A DNA stretch of 64,000 nt from Leisingera caerulea DSM 24564 (GCF_000473325.1 NZ_KI421513.1:196717-260716), one strand, 5' to 3'; shown: positions 22,617-31,846, counted from the stretch's first letter. The notes: generated by a model not told the origin, from the letters alone. Program-made: numbers and translations.

Positions 22617-23615
22617 ATGCGCCTGGCAAAACTGCTGATAGCCATTGCGGCAATGTGGAGCCTGTACTGGGCGGCGGCGGCCTGGGGGCTGAAGAACGGC
22701 ATCGAGGCCTGGTTCGATGCGCAGGACAGCCGGGGCTGGCAGGCGGAATACTCCGGGCTGGAGACACAGGGCTATCCGTTCCGGCACCAGACCCGGATCA
22801 GCCGCCCTGCCCTGGCGGATCCCCGCACCGGCACGGCTTGGCGGGCGGACTGGCTGGAACTGGACAGCCCCGCCGCCTGGCCCGGGCGGCTGGAGCTGCA
22901 TTTCCCGGCGACGGCGCAGCGGCTGTCGTATTTCGACCGGACTGCGGTGATCACCGCAGACGGGTTGCAGGCCAGCCTGCACCTGAAGCCCGGCACGGCG
23001 CTGGAGCTGGAGCGGCTGGCGGCGGTGGCGGACAGCTGGCAGATCGAGCGCGGCGGCGAGACGGTGCTGAGCGGCGCGGCGCTGGACCTGCGCATGGTGC
23101 AAGCGGACAGCCCCGAGACCTACCGGATCACCGCCGGCGCCCAGGAGTTTGCGCCGCGCGCGGCCTGGCGGCGGCTGCTGGCGGCCAGCTCTGCCCTGCC
23201 GGAGCGGTTCGATACGCTGGCGCTGGAGATGACGGTTGCCTTTGACGCCGCCTGGGACCGGTCAGCGCTGGAGCAGCAGCGGCCGCAGCCGCGCCGGATT
23301 GATCTGAAACTGGCCGATGCCCGCTGGGGTGATTTGTGGCTGAAGGCGACCGGCGCGCTGACGGTGGACGCGCAGGGGCTGCCCGAGGGGGAAATCGCGC
23401 TGCAGGCGGAAAACTGGCGCGGGCTGGTGCTGATGGCCGAGCGCACCGGCGCGCTGCCGCCTGCGTTGCGCGGCACAGTGGAGCGGGTTCTGGGCCTGCT
23501 GGCAGAGGCCAGCGGTAATTCCCGCGACCTCGACATCGCCCTGGGGTTCAGGGACGGTTATGTCACCCTCGGCCCGCTGCCCCTGGGCCATGCGCCGCGG
23601 CTGATCATCCGCTGA
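22617..23615 (+). CDS. DUF2125 family protein
   Basis: This 332-residue protein is read from the ATG at 22617 (MRLAKLLIAIAAMWSLYWAAAAWG), with AGAGG about 8 bases upstream. The N-terminus is a hydrophobic signal or anchor segment. The rest is a periplasmic beta-rich domain with the pattern GLETQGYPFRHQTRI, which is a hallmark of DUF2125. The family is nearly confined to alphaproteobacteria and its function is unknown. The order ChaC - DUF2125 - (extensin, tyrA, hisC) recurs in roseobacters as far as I recall. Confidence 0.85.
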   Translation: MRLAKLLIAIAAMWSLYWAAAAWGLKNGIEAWFDAQDSRGWQAEYSGLETQGYPFRHQTRISRPALADPRTGTAWRADWLELDSPAAWPGRLELHFPATAQRLSYFDRTAVITADGLQASLHLKPGTALELERLAAVADSWQIERGGETVLSGAALDLRMVQADSPETYRITAGAQEFAPRAAWRRLLAASSALPERFDTLALEMTVAFDAAWDRSALEQQRPQPRRIDLKLADARWGDLWLKATGALTVDAQGLPEGEIALQAENWRGLVLMAERTGALPPALRGTVERVLGLLAEASGNSRDLDIALGFRDGYVTLGPLPLGHAPRLIIR

Positions 23616-23663
23616 CCGCGCGCCCGCACGCAGCCTGCTCACCGCTGGCAAGGGCAGGACTGT

Positions 23664-23707
23664 GCGAGGCTCTGCCTCGCGCTCCGGGATATTTTCAGCC
23701 AGATGAA
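23664..23707 (+). repeat. Dispersed terminator-like element, copy 1 (between convergent genes)
   Basis: The 7-base arms GCGAGGC and GCCTCGC close a TCT loop. After 3 bases follows CCGGGATATTTTCAGCCAGA and TGAA. The same design, hairpin with a TCT loop then CCGGGATATTT, is found at 30420-30476. Here it sits between the convergent DUF2125 and extensin genes. Confidence 0.7.
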
Positions 23708-23737
23708 CAGGGGAGCGCCGCCTGGCGGCGGCCGCCG

Positions 23738-24463
23738 TCAGCGGCAGTAGGAGCCGCCGCGGTGGCGGGCGATATCCAGGTGGAAGTGGTCCTTGTGGTA
23801 ACGGTCGGCCTCCGGCCCCAGCACGGTGCCGAAGGGGCCGCAGGCGGCGCGCCAGATCTTTTTCAGCTTTTTGCGGGTCTTGCGTTTTTTCCAGCCGTGC
23901 AGAACGGTGACGGTCTCGCCGCTGGCCAGGGTGAAGCCGGAAATGTCGATCGCCCGGCCCTTGCCATGTTCGGAGATCTTGGCGCCGGGACGGTTGTTGC
24001 GGGTGCGGCAGGCGTAATGGGCCGCGACCCGCAGGCCGACCACCTTGTTGCGGCGCCCGAAGGCGGTTTCCACTTCGCGGTGGATCCAGGTCTTCAGCGC
24101 CCGGGCGGTGTTGCAGGTCATCAGCGACGTCTGGCTGAGCCGCACCCCGGCGATTTCACGCACCCTGACCGCATCCTTGACGCCACAGCCGGGCAAGGCG
24201 CCTGCCACAGTGCCGGCCTCATCGCCCTTGATGTCCGCGTCGCCGCAAACCGCGCCCTTGAGGCGTTTCTTGCGGCCGAACAGCACCTCGGTCGCCTGGG
24301 TGCCTGCACGGGCCTGCGGCAGAGGCATGGGCGGCAGGGCTGCTGCCGGGGCGCTGAGGGCGGCGAGCTCCCGCAGCTCGGGGGCGCGTTCCGGCTGGTT
24401 TTCCGCCAAGGCCGGCGCCGCCGCCAAGGCCAGAGCCGCAAGGACAGCACCGGCCCGGATCAT
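23738..24463 (-). CDS. Extensin-family protein (secreted)
   Basis: This 241-residue protein is read from the ATG at 24463, which overlaps the tyrA stop by 4 bases (ATGA). It begins with a signal peptide, [20 protein letters not shown]. The C-terminal domain (about 80-241) matches the bacterial extensin-like family: cysteines at GCGVKDAVRV, MTCNTARAL, YACRTRNN and RAACGPFG, a conserved SEHGKGRAIDISGF and KDHFHLDI. The His/Asp pattern resembles D-Ala-D-Ala carboxypeptidases of the peptidase M15 type. Probably a periplasmic cell-wall protein; the reaction is not established. Confidence 0.85.
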   Translation of the reverse strand: MIRAGAVLAALALAAAPALAENQPERAPELRELAALSAPAAALPPMPLPQARAGTQATEVLFGRKKRLKGAVCGDADIKGDEAGTVAGALPGCGVKDAVRVREIAGVRLSQTSLMTCNTARALKTWIHREVETAFGRRNKVVGLRVAAHYACRTRNNRPGAKISEHGKGRAIDISGFTLASGETVTVLHGWKKRKTRKKLKKIWRAACGPFGTVLGPEADRYHKDHFHLDIARHRGGSYCR

Positions 24464-25392
24464 TTCTTTTGCACCCGGCCGAAGTCCGGCGCGTCGGTGT
24501 CCTGGCCGGCCTCGATGATGCCCCGGCGGATGGCGCGGGTGCGGGTGAAGTAATCGTGCAGATGCGCGCCGTCGCCGGTGCGGATGGCGCGCTGGAGGGC
24601 AAAGAGTTCCTCGGTGAAGCGGCCGAGAATTTCCAGCGTGGCGTCCTTGTTGGTCAGGAACACGTCGCGCCACATGGTCGGATCAGAGGCGGCGATACGG
24701 GTGAAGTCGCGGAAACCCGCGGCGGAGTATTTGATCACCTCGCTGTCGGTCACCCGGCGCAGGTCGTCGGCCACACCCACCATCGTGTAGGCGATCAGGT
24801 GCGGGGTGTGGGAGGTGACGGCCAGCACCAGGTCATGGTGGTCGGCGTCCATCTCATCGACATTGGCGCCCATGCCTTCCCACAGCGCGCGCAGACGGGC
24901 CGTGGCGGCGGGATCTGTGCCCTCGACCGGGACCAGCAGCGACCAGCGGTTGTCGAACAGCTCGGCAAAGCCGGATTCGGGGCCGGAATGCTCCGTCCCG
25001 GCCAGCGGATGGGCAGGCACGAAATGAACGCCCTCAGGGATATGCGGCTGCACCGCCTCGATCACGTGGCGTTTGACGGAGCCCACGTCAGAGACCGTGG
25101 CGCCGGGTTTCAGCACCGGGGCGATCTCTTCCATCACCGGGCCCATGGCGCCGACGGGGACGCAGAGCACCACCAGGTCGGCGTCTTTCACAGCGTCGCG
25201 CGCGCTGTCGCAGACGCGGTCGCAGAGGCCGATTTTGCGAGCCGTCGCACGGGTTTCCTCACTGCGGGCATAGCCGGTGACCTCGCCCGCAAGGCCTGCG
25301 CGTTTCATCGCCCAGAACATCGAGGACGCGATCAGGCCCAGCCCGATCAGCGCGACGCGGCCGTAGACCTGGCCGTTTTCCTGGCTGCTCAT
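24460..25392 (-). CDS. tyrA: Prephenate/arogenate dehydrogenase
   Basis: This 310-residue protein is read from the ATG at 25392 ([19 protein letters not shown]), overlapping the hisC-type gene by 4 bases. The NAD(P)-binding motif is [11 protein letters not shown]. The dehydrogenase domain has [15 protein letters not shown], the substrate-binding segment of TyrA/TyrC enzymes, and [13 protein letters not shown]. It oxidatively decarboxylates prephenate or arogenate on the way to tyrosine. There is no fused chorismate mutase. Together with the upstream aminotransferase it completes the late tyrosine/phenylalanine branch. Confidence 0.93.
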   Translation of the reverse strand: MSSQENGQVYGRVALIGLGLIASSMFWAMKRAGLAGEVTGYARSEETRATARKIGLCDRVCDSARDAVKDADLVVLCVPVGAMGPVMEEIAPVLKPGATVSDVGSVKRHVIEAVQPHIPEGVHFVPAHPLAGTEHSGPESGFAELFDNRWSLLVPVEGTDPAATARLRALWEGMGANVDEMDADHHDLVLAVTSHTPHLIAYTMVGVADDLRRVTDSEVIKYSAAGFRDFTRIAASDPTMWRDVFLTNKDATLEILGRFTEELFALQRAIRTGDGAHLHDYFTRTRAIRRGIIEAGQDTDAPDFGRVQKK

Positions 25393-26474
25393 GCCTGCCC
25401 CTCTTTGAATGCTTTGACGCCTTGCGCGATGCGGCGGCAGGAGTCTTCGTCGCCGATGGTGATGCGCAGTGCTGTGGGCAGGTTGTAGCCCGCCACCCGG
25501 CGCACGATCAGCCCCTGTGCTTGCAGGTACAGGTCGCAGGCCTCGGCCTCGGCCTGGCTGCTGAAACGCGCCAGAATGAAATTGGTGCTGGAGACGTCCG
25601 ACGGCACGCCGATTTCGGCCAGCGCATTGGCCAGCCAGGCGCGCCACTTGGCGTTTTCGGACCGGCAGTGATCGACATAATCCGTATCGCGCACGGATGC
25701 CTCAGCGCCCGCCAGCGCGGTGCTGGAGACGTTGAACGGCCCGCGCACACGGTTCAGGACGTTGATGATCTCCTTGGGGCCGTAGCCCCAGCCGATCCGG
25801 GCGCCGCCCAGGCCGTATATCTTGGAGAAGGTGCGGGTCATGAAAACGTTGCTGCGGGATGCGATCAGCGCGGCGCCGGCATCAAAGCCCTCGACATATT
25901 CGGCGTAGGCGCCGTCCAGCACCAGAAGCGCGCCATCGGGCAGGCCATCGGCCAGCCGCGCGACCTCGGCCTCGCTGATCATGGTGCCGGTGGGGTTGTT
26001 GGGGTTGGCGATGAAGACCAGCTTGGTGCGGTTGGTGCAGCCTTCCAGCAGCGCGTCCACATCAGTGACGCGCTCGCGCTCCTTCACCTCCACCGGGGTG
26101 GCGCCGGCCGCCAGTGCGCTGATGCGGTACATGGCAAAGCCGTGTTCCGTATAGAGAACTTCATCCCCCGGACCGGCATAGGCCTGGCACAGGAAGGCGA
26201 TGATCTCGTCGCTGCCGGCGCCGCAGATGATCTGCTCCGGCTCCAGCCCGTGCACCTCGCCGATGGCCTGCCGCAGCGCTGCATGATCCGAACTGGGATA
26301 GCGGTGCATACTGGCCGCCGCCGCCTGCATCGCCTCAATGGCGCGGGGGCTGGGGCCAAGCGGGTTCTCATTCGAGGAGAGCTTCACAACATTGCTCACC
26401 CCTTTCACATGGGCTGCCCCGCCCTGATACAGAGCGATGTCCATGATACCGGGCTGCGGTGTGAGTTGGGTCAT
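25389..26474 (-). CDS. hisC: Histidinol-phosphate / aromatic aminotransferase
   Basis: This is a 361-residue PLP fold-type I aminotransferase. [17 protein letters not shown] at the N-terminus, the segment [13 protein letters not shown] and the lysine region [20 protein letters not shown] (PLP lysine within) are typical of HisC. Position directly before tyrA suggests that it transaminates aromatic keto acids as well as, or in place of, imidazole acetol phosphate. First gene of the three-gene overlapping operon with tyrA and the extensin gene. Confidence 0.88.
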   Translation of the reverse strand: MTQLTPQPGIMDIALYQGGAAHVKGVSNVVKLSSNENPLGPSPRAIEAMQAAAASMHRYPSSDHAALRQAIGEVHGLEPEQIICGAGSDEIIAFLCQAYAGPGDEVLYTEHGFAMYRISALAAGATPVEVKERERVTDVDALLEGCTNRTKLVFIANPNNPTGTMISEAEVARLADGLPDGALLVLDGAYAEYVEGFDAGAALIASRSNVFMTRTFSKIYGLGGARIGWGYGPKEIINVLNRVRGPFNVSSTALAGAEASVRDTDYVDHCRSENAKWRAWLANALAEIGVPSDVSSTNFILARFSSQAEAEACDLYLQAQGLIVRRVAGYNLPTALRITIGDEDSCRRIAQGVKAFKEGQA

Positions 26475-26522
26475 AATACGGGCTCCTTAATTCCAACCCG
26501 TCATAACGGCCCAAACGCGGAC

Positions 26523-26574
26523 GGGGAAGCACCAAGATGACGCTTCCCCCAGGCTGCCGCCCCCCTGCGGCAGC
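26523..26574 (-). terminator. Tandem hairpins after the 548-aa gene
   Basis: Two perfect 8-base hairpins stand 3 bases apart: GGGGAAGC/GCTTCCCC (26523-26549) and GCTGCCGC/GCGGCAGC (26553-26574). They lie between the stop of the 548-residue gene and the start of hisC, both on the minus strand, and probably end the former transcript. No strong T-run was seen. Confidence 0.55.
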
Positions 26575-26597
26575 TCCCGCCGACAGAACCGCTGGCG

Positions 26598-28244
26598 TTA
26601 ATGCGCCGCGGCCGTCTTGGGCATCTTGCGCTTGGCCTCGGCCATGATGATCTTCTGGATCTGCTTGCGCAGCTCCATGTCCTTGCGCATCGCCTCGTTG
26701 GCCTGCTTTTGCATGGTCGCCGCCGATTGCGAGCCGTCGGCGCTGTTCAGGGCCTCGCCTGCATATTTGCTGAGCGTCTTGCCGGAAATCTGCTTGGAGA
26801 TCTCGCCATAGACAGCGTCACCGTGCAGCTTGATGAAATCCTCGGTGGCCTTGGCGCCGTATTTGGCGATCAAATCCTTCTTGACCGCACCCTCCAGCGC
26901 GGCGGGCGCCAGCTTGGTCTTGAGGAACTTCTCCGCGCCGGAGGTGAAGCCGGAGGAGAATTTCTCCAGCGCCTTGCCGGCCCCTGCGGACATGATGCCT
27001 GCGGTCAGGATCTTGGCGATGCTTTCCTTGATCTCCTTGGTGTTCGGCGGACGGCCTTTTTCGATCAGCGGCTTGGCCAGGCCGATGGTTTCCTTCAGGG
27101 CTTCCGTCACCATCGCCTCCCCGGCCTTGGATTTCAGGAACTTCTCAAAGAAGACCTTCACCGCTTTCCTGGGCATCTCGCGGGAGAGTTTCGAGGCTGC
27201 GGCCTTGGCCAGATCATCGGCGAGGCCTGCCGACAGCTTGGCGGTCAGCTTGCCGCCTGCAGCGCCCGCCAGCCCGGCAATGAAGCTGTCGATGAACACT
27301 TTCTTGGCGGCGCCGTCCCATGTCACCTTGTTGCCCGCCAGATGCTCACCCAGCTGGCCCGCGCTGGATTTCAGCGCCTCGGTGCTGGCGGCAGCGACAG
27401 CGTGAGCCTTGGCAGGCGACATACCCTTAGTCGCCACCAGGCGCGCGGTCATGTAGGTTTCCACCACGGCAAAGGAAACTTCGCGCACCACTTCCAGCTT
27501 CCAGACGATGCCGCCTGCGGTGGCGATCCGCTGGTCGATGAATTTCTTGAACGCCTTGCCGCCGGTGTTATAGGCCTTGGAGGCCTTCACATCCTGCTTG
27601 TAGACCTTTTTCCAGTCCGGTTTTTTCTTGCTGGTCAATGTCTTGAGGAAACTCGCCTCGGAGCGGGCATTCAGGATCGGGGTCCAGGGCGGATCGGTCT
27701 TGTCGTTCACCACGCTGACGGCAAATTCCGTGAGCGCATTGAGGAAGGTCTCGTTGCCCTGGCGGGTGTTTTCCACCTCGTTGCAGAAATCGACCCAGGA
27801 TTCCGCCTGGCCGTACATCATGTTGGCCTTGGCCAGAAGCTTGCGGCGCAATTCTTCCTGCCCCGCCTCGAACTCGGCAACGGTGATCAGCTTGGTCTTG
27901 CCGTTCTCGACAACCTCAACCCGTTCAATCTTGGTGTCGGCGGCATGCATCGCGGCCAGCTTGGGCAGGCCAGCGTTCCAGGTGCGCATGCCGGGATCGA
28001 CGATGCCGTCGGGCTTTTTGAAGCCCAGCTTCTTTTTCTGGAAATCCTTGATGGTCTTGATCAGCCCGGCATCGCATTTGGTGCTGATTTCGACGGAATG
28101 GCCGTTCGCCTTGAGCATCAGGCGGACAAGTTCGACATCCGCGGGGGCGTTCTTGACCGGTTTGAATTTGCTTTCGCCGGTCTTGGGGTCCGGCTTGGTA
28201 ATCCGTTTCTTGTCGCCGACAGGGGCGGAAAGCTTGAGAGCCAT
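26598..28244 (-). CDS. Lysine-rich protein of unknown function with peptidoglycan-binding-like N-terminus
   Basis: I do not recognise this 548-residue protein. Residues about 30-95 (from ADVELVRLMLKANG to DPGMRTWNA) look like a PG_binding_1 helical repeat, a module often found at the N-terminus of secreted cell-wall enzymes and of some type VI effectors. Residues about 240-470 are alanine-, glycine- and lysine-rich amphipathic helices (GLAGAAGGKLTAKLSAGLAD) that recall pre-toxin or membrane-active regions. Lysine content is high throughout, and no signal peptide is seen. No immunity-like gene or secretion gene is adjacent. An effector or structural role is possible but unproven. It is monocistronic, ending at tandem hairpins. 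Confidence 0.6.
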   Translation of the reverse strand: MALKLSAPVGDKKRITKPDPKTGESKFKPVKNAPADVELVRLMLKANGHSVEISTKCDAGLIKTIKDFQKKKLGFKKPDGIVDPGMRTWNAGLPKLAAMHAADTKIERVEVVENGKTKLITVAEFEAGQEELRRKLLAKANMMYGQAESWVDFCNEVENTRQGNETFLNALTEFAVSVVNDKTDPPWTPILNARSEASFLKTLTSKKKPDWKKVYKQDVKASKAYNTGGKAFKKFIDQRIATAGGIVWKLEVVREVSFAVVETYMTARLVATKGMSPAKAHAVAAASTEALKSSAGQLGEHLAGNKVTWDGAAKKVFIDSFIAGLAGAAGGKLTAKLSAGLADDLAKAAASKLSREMPRKAVKVFFEKFLKSKAGEAMVTEALKETIGLAKPLIEKGRPPNTKEIKESIAKILTAGIMSAGAGKALEKFSSGFTSGAEKFLKTKLAPAALEGAVKKDLIAKYGAKATEDFIKLHGDAVYGEISKQISGKTLSKYAGEALNSADGSQSAATMQKQANEAMRKDMELRKQIQKIIMAEAKRKMPKTAAAH

Positions 28245-28374
28245 GATTTTGCTCCAACCAATTAACTACTGGTTCAAGCGTGCCATGGCGCCGACCGCCC
28301 GTCGCGGGGGATTTGGGATAGACATTCCCCCTTTAAATGCAGGGGCCGGCTGCCTACATATCACAAGCATGTGA

Positions 28375-28401
28375 GGTGCTTCCCTGGCGCGGGAAAGCAC
28401 C
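28375..28401 (-). terminator. Hairpin after the class V aminotransferase gene
   Basis: GGTGCTTCCC and GGGAAAGCACC pair with a single bulged base around TGGCGC, 15 bases after the stop codon. A shorter palindrome TCACAAGCATGTGA lies next to it (28361-28374). There is no T-run. Confidence 0.4.
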
Positions 28402-28415
28402 CGTTCCGGTTGGGC

Positions 28416-29840
28416 CTAGGCGGCCCGGGATTTGAACCGTGCAGTTGCCGGATCAGCGTTGTAGCGGGCGGCAATTTCCCCTGCTTTCAGCGTCAGATCG
28501 TTCACGCAATCGATGATGTACTGCGCGGTCTTCTCCTCCATCAGGTAGGAGAAGTTGAGCCGCACCCAGCCGGGTTTCTTCATCTCTTCTCCCGCTTGCA
28601 GGTCGGCGAACAGGGTTTCCGACTCCGGCTCGCTGATGCCCAGCAGCCGGTGCGCATAAGGGCCTGCGCAGGCGCAGCCGCCGCGGGCCTGTATGCCGTA
28701 GACGTCGCTCAGCATGCGGGTGAACAGCTGCTGATGCACCGGGCTGCCCGCCCCGTCCGTGACCAGGAAAGAGAAGATTGGCAGCCGGTGGGCCTCGCGG
28801 TGGCCAAGGATGCGCAGGCGCGGGTTGGCGGACCAGCCGTCCCAGGCCATCTGCGCGAATTTGGCTTCGCGGGCCTCGATCTGCTGCTGGCCCACGGCCT
28901 CCTTGACCAGGAACGCCAGGGCGGCGCGGATGTCGCCGATCACGTTTGGGGTGCCGGCCTCCTCGCGGGCGGCCAGATTCTGGCTGTATTCATGCCGCCA
29001 GGGGGAGACAAAGCTGACGGTGCCGCCGCCCGGCCACGAGGGGCAGCGGCGGCGCACCGCGCCGGTGTTGACGACCAGCACGCCGGAGGCGCCGGGGCCG
29101 CCGGGAAACTTGTGCGGTGACACGACCACGGCATCCTTGCGGGCGGCGCCGCCCTGCCCCATGTCGACCGGCAGGTAAGGGCCGCCGCCGGCATAGTCCC
29201 AGACCGCCAGCGCGCCATGAGCGTGCAGCAGGCGGCTGATGGGATCAGGATCGGTCACGATGCCGGTCACGTTGGAGGCGGCGGAGAAGCTGCCGATCTT
29301 CAGGTCACTGTCCGCATGCTGCTTCAGCGCCAGTTCCAGTACCGCCAGGTCGGGCCCGCCCTCCTCTGCCTCGGGGATTTCGACCACCTGCGCCTTGCTT
29401 TCGCGCCAGGGCAGGATGTTGGAGTGGTGCTCATACGGGCCGATGAAGACCACCGGCCGCGCGGCCTCATTGACACCGAACAGGCTCACCAGCCGGTTGA
29501 GGCCCGCGGTGGCGCCCGACCCGGTGAAGATCACCGCATCCTGTGCCGTGGCGCCGGTGAGGCGGGCGATTTCGCTGCGCGCCTCGCGGCGCAGGCGGGT
29601 CATTTGCGTGCCGCAGTAGGACGCCTCAGTGTGGGAGTTGGCGTAGAACGGCAGCACCTGCGCCGCCACAAAATCCTCAACCTGGCGCAGCGCCCGGCCG
29701 GAGGCAACGTAGTCCGCATAGACCAGAGGCACCTCACCATCGAGGCCGGGGATCATCACACCGTCGCCGATTACGCTGCCGCCAAGGGTGCCGTCCTGTG
29801 CGGCCTGCCGGATGGTCTGTTTGAATGCTGCCAGGGTCAT
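28416..29840 (-). CDS. Class V aminotransferase / cysteine desulfurase-like PLP enzyme
   Basis: This is a 474-residue fold-type I PLP enzyme. The PLP-binding lysine is in VVSPHKFPGGPGASGVLV. IFTGSGATAGLNRLVSLFG binds the cofactor phosphate, and GPYEHHSNILPWRE is a conserved histidine motif. RGGCACAGPYAHRLL carries cysteines near the position of the desulfurase active loop. Such proteins are annotated as cysteine desulfurase-like or selenocysteine lyase-like; the true substrate is unknown. It is divergent from an Lrp/AsnC regulator gene, which suggests amino-acid-responsive control. Confidence 0.85.
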   Translation of the reverse strand: MTLAAFKQTIRQAAQDGTLGGSVIGDGVMIPGLDGEVPLVYADYVASGRALRQVEDFVAAQVLPFYANSHTEASYCGTQMTRLRREARSEIARLTGATAQDAVIFTGSGATAGLNRLVSLFGVNEAARPVVFIGPYEHHSNILPWRESKAQVVEIPEAEEGGPDLAVLELALKQHADSDLKIGSFSAASNVTGIVTDPDPISRLLHAHGALAVWDYAGGGPYLPVDMGQGGAARKDAVVVSPHKFPGGPGASGVLVVNTGAVRRRCPSWPGGGTVSFVSPWRHEYSQNLAAREEAGTPNVIGDIRAALAFLVKEAVGQQQIEAREAKFAQMAWDGWSANPRLRILGHREAHRLPIFSFLVTDGAGSPVHQQLFTRMLSDVYGIQARGGCACAGPYAHRLLGISEPESETLFADLQAGEEMKKPGWVRLNFSYLMEEKTAQYIIDCVNDLTLKAGEIAARYNADPATARFKSRAA

Positions 29841-29916
29841 GTCGCGCCTCCGAAATCTGTTGATTCATCTTGAACGGAGCTCGGCGAGTTATCTTTATCA
29901 ATTACTGAGTGGATAG

Positions 29917-29929
29917 CACAATTATTGTG
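29917..29929. promoter_or_regulatory. Palindromic operator candidate for the Lrp/AsnC regulator
   Basis: CACAATTATTGTG is a perfect 13-base palindrome in the AT-rich 104-base gap between the divergent aminotransferase and regulator genes, 16 bases before the regulator start. Lrp/AsnC proteins bind such AT-centred palindromes. Confidence 0.55.
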
Positions 29930-29944
29930 TCATATGATCCACCA

Positions 29945-30406
29945 ATGAGCAAATCAGCAGATCAAATTGACCGCGCCATCTTGCGAGCGCTGCAACACGA
30001 CGCCAGCCTGTCCCAGCGGGAGCTGGCGGATCAGGTTGGCCTGTCGCAGAACGCCTGCTGGCGGCGGCTGAAAGCGCTGAATGAAAGCGGCTTGCTGAAG
30101 GGCTCCACCGCGCGGCTGGACCGCAAGCAGCTGGGACTGGATCTGGTGGTGTTTGTGCTGCTGCGCACCCGGCACCATTCGGCGGAGTGGCTGCAAAAGT
30201 TCCGCCGCCATGTGCTGACCATCCCCGAGGTGGTGGATTTCCACCGGATCGGCGGCGATTACGATTATCAGCTGAAAGTGGTGACCGAGGACATGGCCAG
30301 CTACGACAAGGTCTATCAGCGGCTGATCTCAGGCGTGGAGCTGGACAGCGTGACCTCCTATTTCGCGATGGAAGCCATCGCAGAAGGCCGCCCGCTGCCG
30401 CTTTAG
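29945..30406 (+). CDS. Lrp/AsnC family transcriptional regulator
   Basis: This 153-residue protein is read from the ATG at 29945 (MSKSADQIDRAILRALQHD). The N-terminal helix-turn-helix (about 8-55) has LSQRELADQVGLSQNACWRRL, and the C-terminal RAM/ligand domain has VPEVVDFHRIGGDYDYQLKV-type sequence. It binds DNA as an oligomer of dimers and senses an amino acid. The target is probably the divergent class V aminotransferase gene and itself. An upstream GTG at 29909 is possible but would overlap the operator palindrome. Confidence 0.93.
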   Translation: MSKSADQIDRAILRALQHDASLSQRELADQVGLSQNACWRRLKALNESGLLKGSTARLDRKQLGLDLVVFVLLRTRHHSAEWLQKFRRHVLTIPEVVDFHRIGGDYDYQLKVVTEDMASYDKVYQRLISGVELDSVTSYFAMEAIAEGRPLPL

Positions 30407-30419
30407 AAAAGGATGGAGC

Positions 30420-30476
30420 GGGGGCTCTGCCCCCAGCCCTCCGGGCTTCCCCCGGGATATTTCCGGCCAGAAGAAG
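30420..30476 (+). repeat. Dispersed terminator-like element, copy 2 (between convergent genes)
   Basis: GGGGGC/GCCCCC arms close a TCT loop. CCCGGGATATTTCCGGCCAG and AAGAAGG follow. It sits between the convergent Lrp-type gene and the PA14-like gene, the same setting as the copy at 23664-23707. Confidence 0.7.
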
Positions 30477-30486
30477 GCCTTTCTGG

Positions 30487-31059
30487 TCAGTGACCGAAGG
30501 CGCTGTCCTTCATCCATTTCGGGCGTTTGCCGTCCGGGCCCATGCGCATGTGCAGGCAGGCTGTCCCAAGGCGCTGGAAGTACAGAATATCAACCGGATA
30601 CCAGCCGGCGGAGGGTACCTCGACCTGGGTCATGATGGTGCTGTCGCAGGACTGGCGGCCGTCGAACTCCCCCACGATCTGGCCGCCGATGCTGGCCCGC
30701 AGCCCGTCGTTGGTCAGGAAGTCGATATTGTGGATGCCGGGCTGGTCGAACTTCACGTATCCGGTGATTCTGGCCGCCACGTGCATCGGCCGCTTGGAGG
30801 TCAGGGTGTTCTGCCCCTCTTCGGTGTCCCGGTTGTCCAGCCCGGAAATGGGGCGGCCGCGCTCGCTGCCGATCTTGAGCGCTGAAGAGGCTTCGGCCAG
30901 TGTTTTCACGTCCTGCGGGTAGGCGTAGGTCACCGCAAGGCCGGGCTTGAGGCCGGAGGGCTGCGGATTTGCGGGTGTGAGTTTCAGCGGTGCAGCGCCT
31001 GCCGCCGCCGCCAGAACCGTAAGCGCCGCCACGGCAGCTGCCTTCATCATCAACTTCAT
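30487..31059 (-). CDS. Secreted PA14-like protein of unknown function
   Basis: This 190-residue protein has a signal peptide (MKLMMKAAAVAALTVLAAAAGAA). The mature part carries a compact beta domain with GYVKFDQPGIHNIDFLTNDG and ASIGGQIVGEFDGRQS, which is the pattern of PA14 domains that bind sugars or other ligands on the cell surface. Two cysteines (QSCDST and GTACLHM) may form a disulfide. It appears monocistronic. A periplasmic binding function is inferred. Confidence 0.7.
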   Translation of the reverse strand: MKLMMKAAAVAALTVLAAAAGAAPLKLTPANPQPSGLKPGLAVTYAYPQDVKTLAEASSALKIGSERGRPISGLDNRDTEEGQNTLTSKRPMHVAARITGYVKFDQPGIHNIDFLTNDGLRASIGGQIVGEFDGRQSCDSTIMTQVEVPSAGWYPVDILYFQRLGTACLHMRMGPDGKRPKWMKDSAFGH

Positions 31060-31172
31060 TGGTCACTCCCTGTCGTTTTGGGATCAGGATAGTACCAATG
31101 ACGCCGCCGGACCACAGCTTTCCTTGCGGCCCGCGCCACGCGACCTCCTGCAAGGCGGCAGCAGCAAAGAAA

Positions 31173-31198
31173 AAGGGCTGCCCCGCAGGACAGCCCTT
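31173..31198 (-). terminator. Intrinsic terminator of rpsD
   Basis: AAGGGCTG and CAGCCCTT pair around a 10-base loop, 28 bases after the rpsD stop. The minus strand continues with TTTCTTTGCTGC. Confidence 0.85.
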
Positions 31199-31225
31199 CC
31201 GCCAGATGCCCCGGGGGCAGCAGGC

Positions 31226-31846
31226 TTAGTTCTTGGCGTAGAATTCGACGACCAGGTTCGGTTCCATCATAACCGGGTACGGCACGTCGCCCAGGGACGG
31301 GGTGCGCACGAAGGTTGCGGTCATCTTGGAGTGGTCGGCTTCGATGTAATCCGGCACATCGCGCTCAGCCAGCTGGGTGGCTTCCAGAACGGCAACCATC
31401 TGCTTGGACTTGTCGCGGACCTCGATCACGTCGCCTTCTTTGACGCGGTAGGAGGGGATGTTCACGCGCTTGCCGTTCACGGTCACGTGGCCGTGGTTCA
31501 CGAACTGGCGGGCCGCAAAGACGGTTGCAACGAACTTGGCGCGGTAGACGACGGCGTCCAGGCGGCGCTCCAGCAGGCCGATCAGGTTTTCACCGGTGTC
31601 GCCGGAGACGCGGACGGCTTCGCCGTAGATGCGGCGGAACTGCTTTTCGGTCAGGTCGCCGTAGTAGCCCTTGAGCTTCTGCTTGGCGCGCAGCTGAATG
31701 CCGAAGTCGGACAGTTTGCCCTTGCGGCGCTGGCCGTGCTGGCCCGGGCCGTAGTCGCGGCGGTTGACCGGGGACTTCGGACGGCCCCAGATGTTTTCGC
31801 CCATGCGGCGGTCGATTTTGTACTTGGCAGACGTGCGTTTGGTCAC
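31226..31846 (-). CDS. rpsD: 30S ribosomal protein S4
   Basis: This 206-residue protein starts at GTG 31846 with AAGGAG 7 bases upstream. It begins [20 protein letters not shown], and the S4 RNA-binding domain is at about 95-160 ([34 protein letters not shown]). S4 binds 16S rRNA early in 30S assembly. Here it stands alone rather than in the alpha operon, as is usual in alphaproteobacteria. Confidence 0.98.
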   Translation of the reverse strand: MTKRTSAKYKIDRRMGENIWGRPKSPVNRRDYGPGQHGQRRKGKLSDFGIQLRAKQKLKGYYGDLTEKQFRRIYGEAVRVSGDTGENLIGLLERRLDAVVYRAKFVATVFAARQFVNHGHVTVNGKRVNIPSYRVKEGDVIEVRDKSKQMVAVLEATQLAERDVPDYIEADHSKMTATFVRTPSLGDVPYPVMMEPNLVVEFYAKN

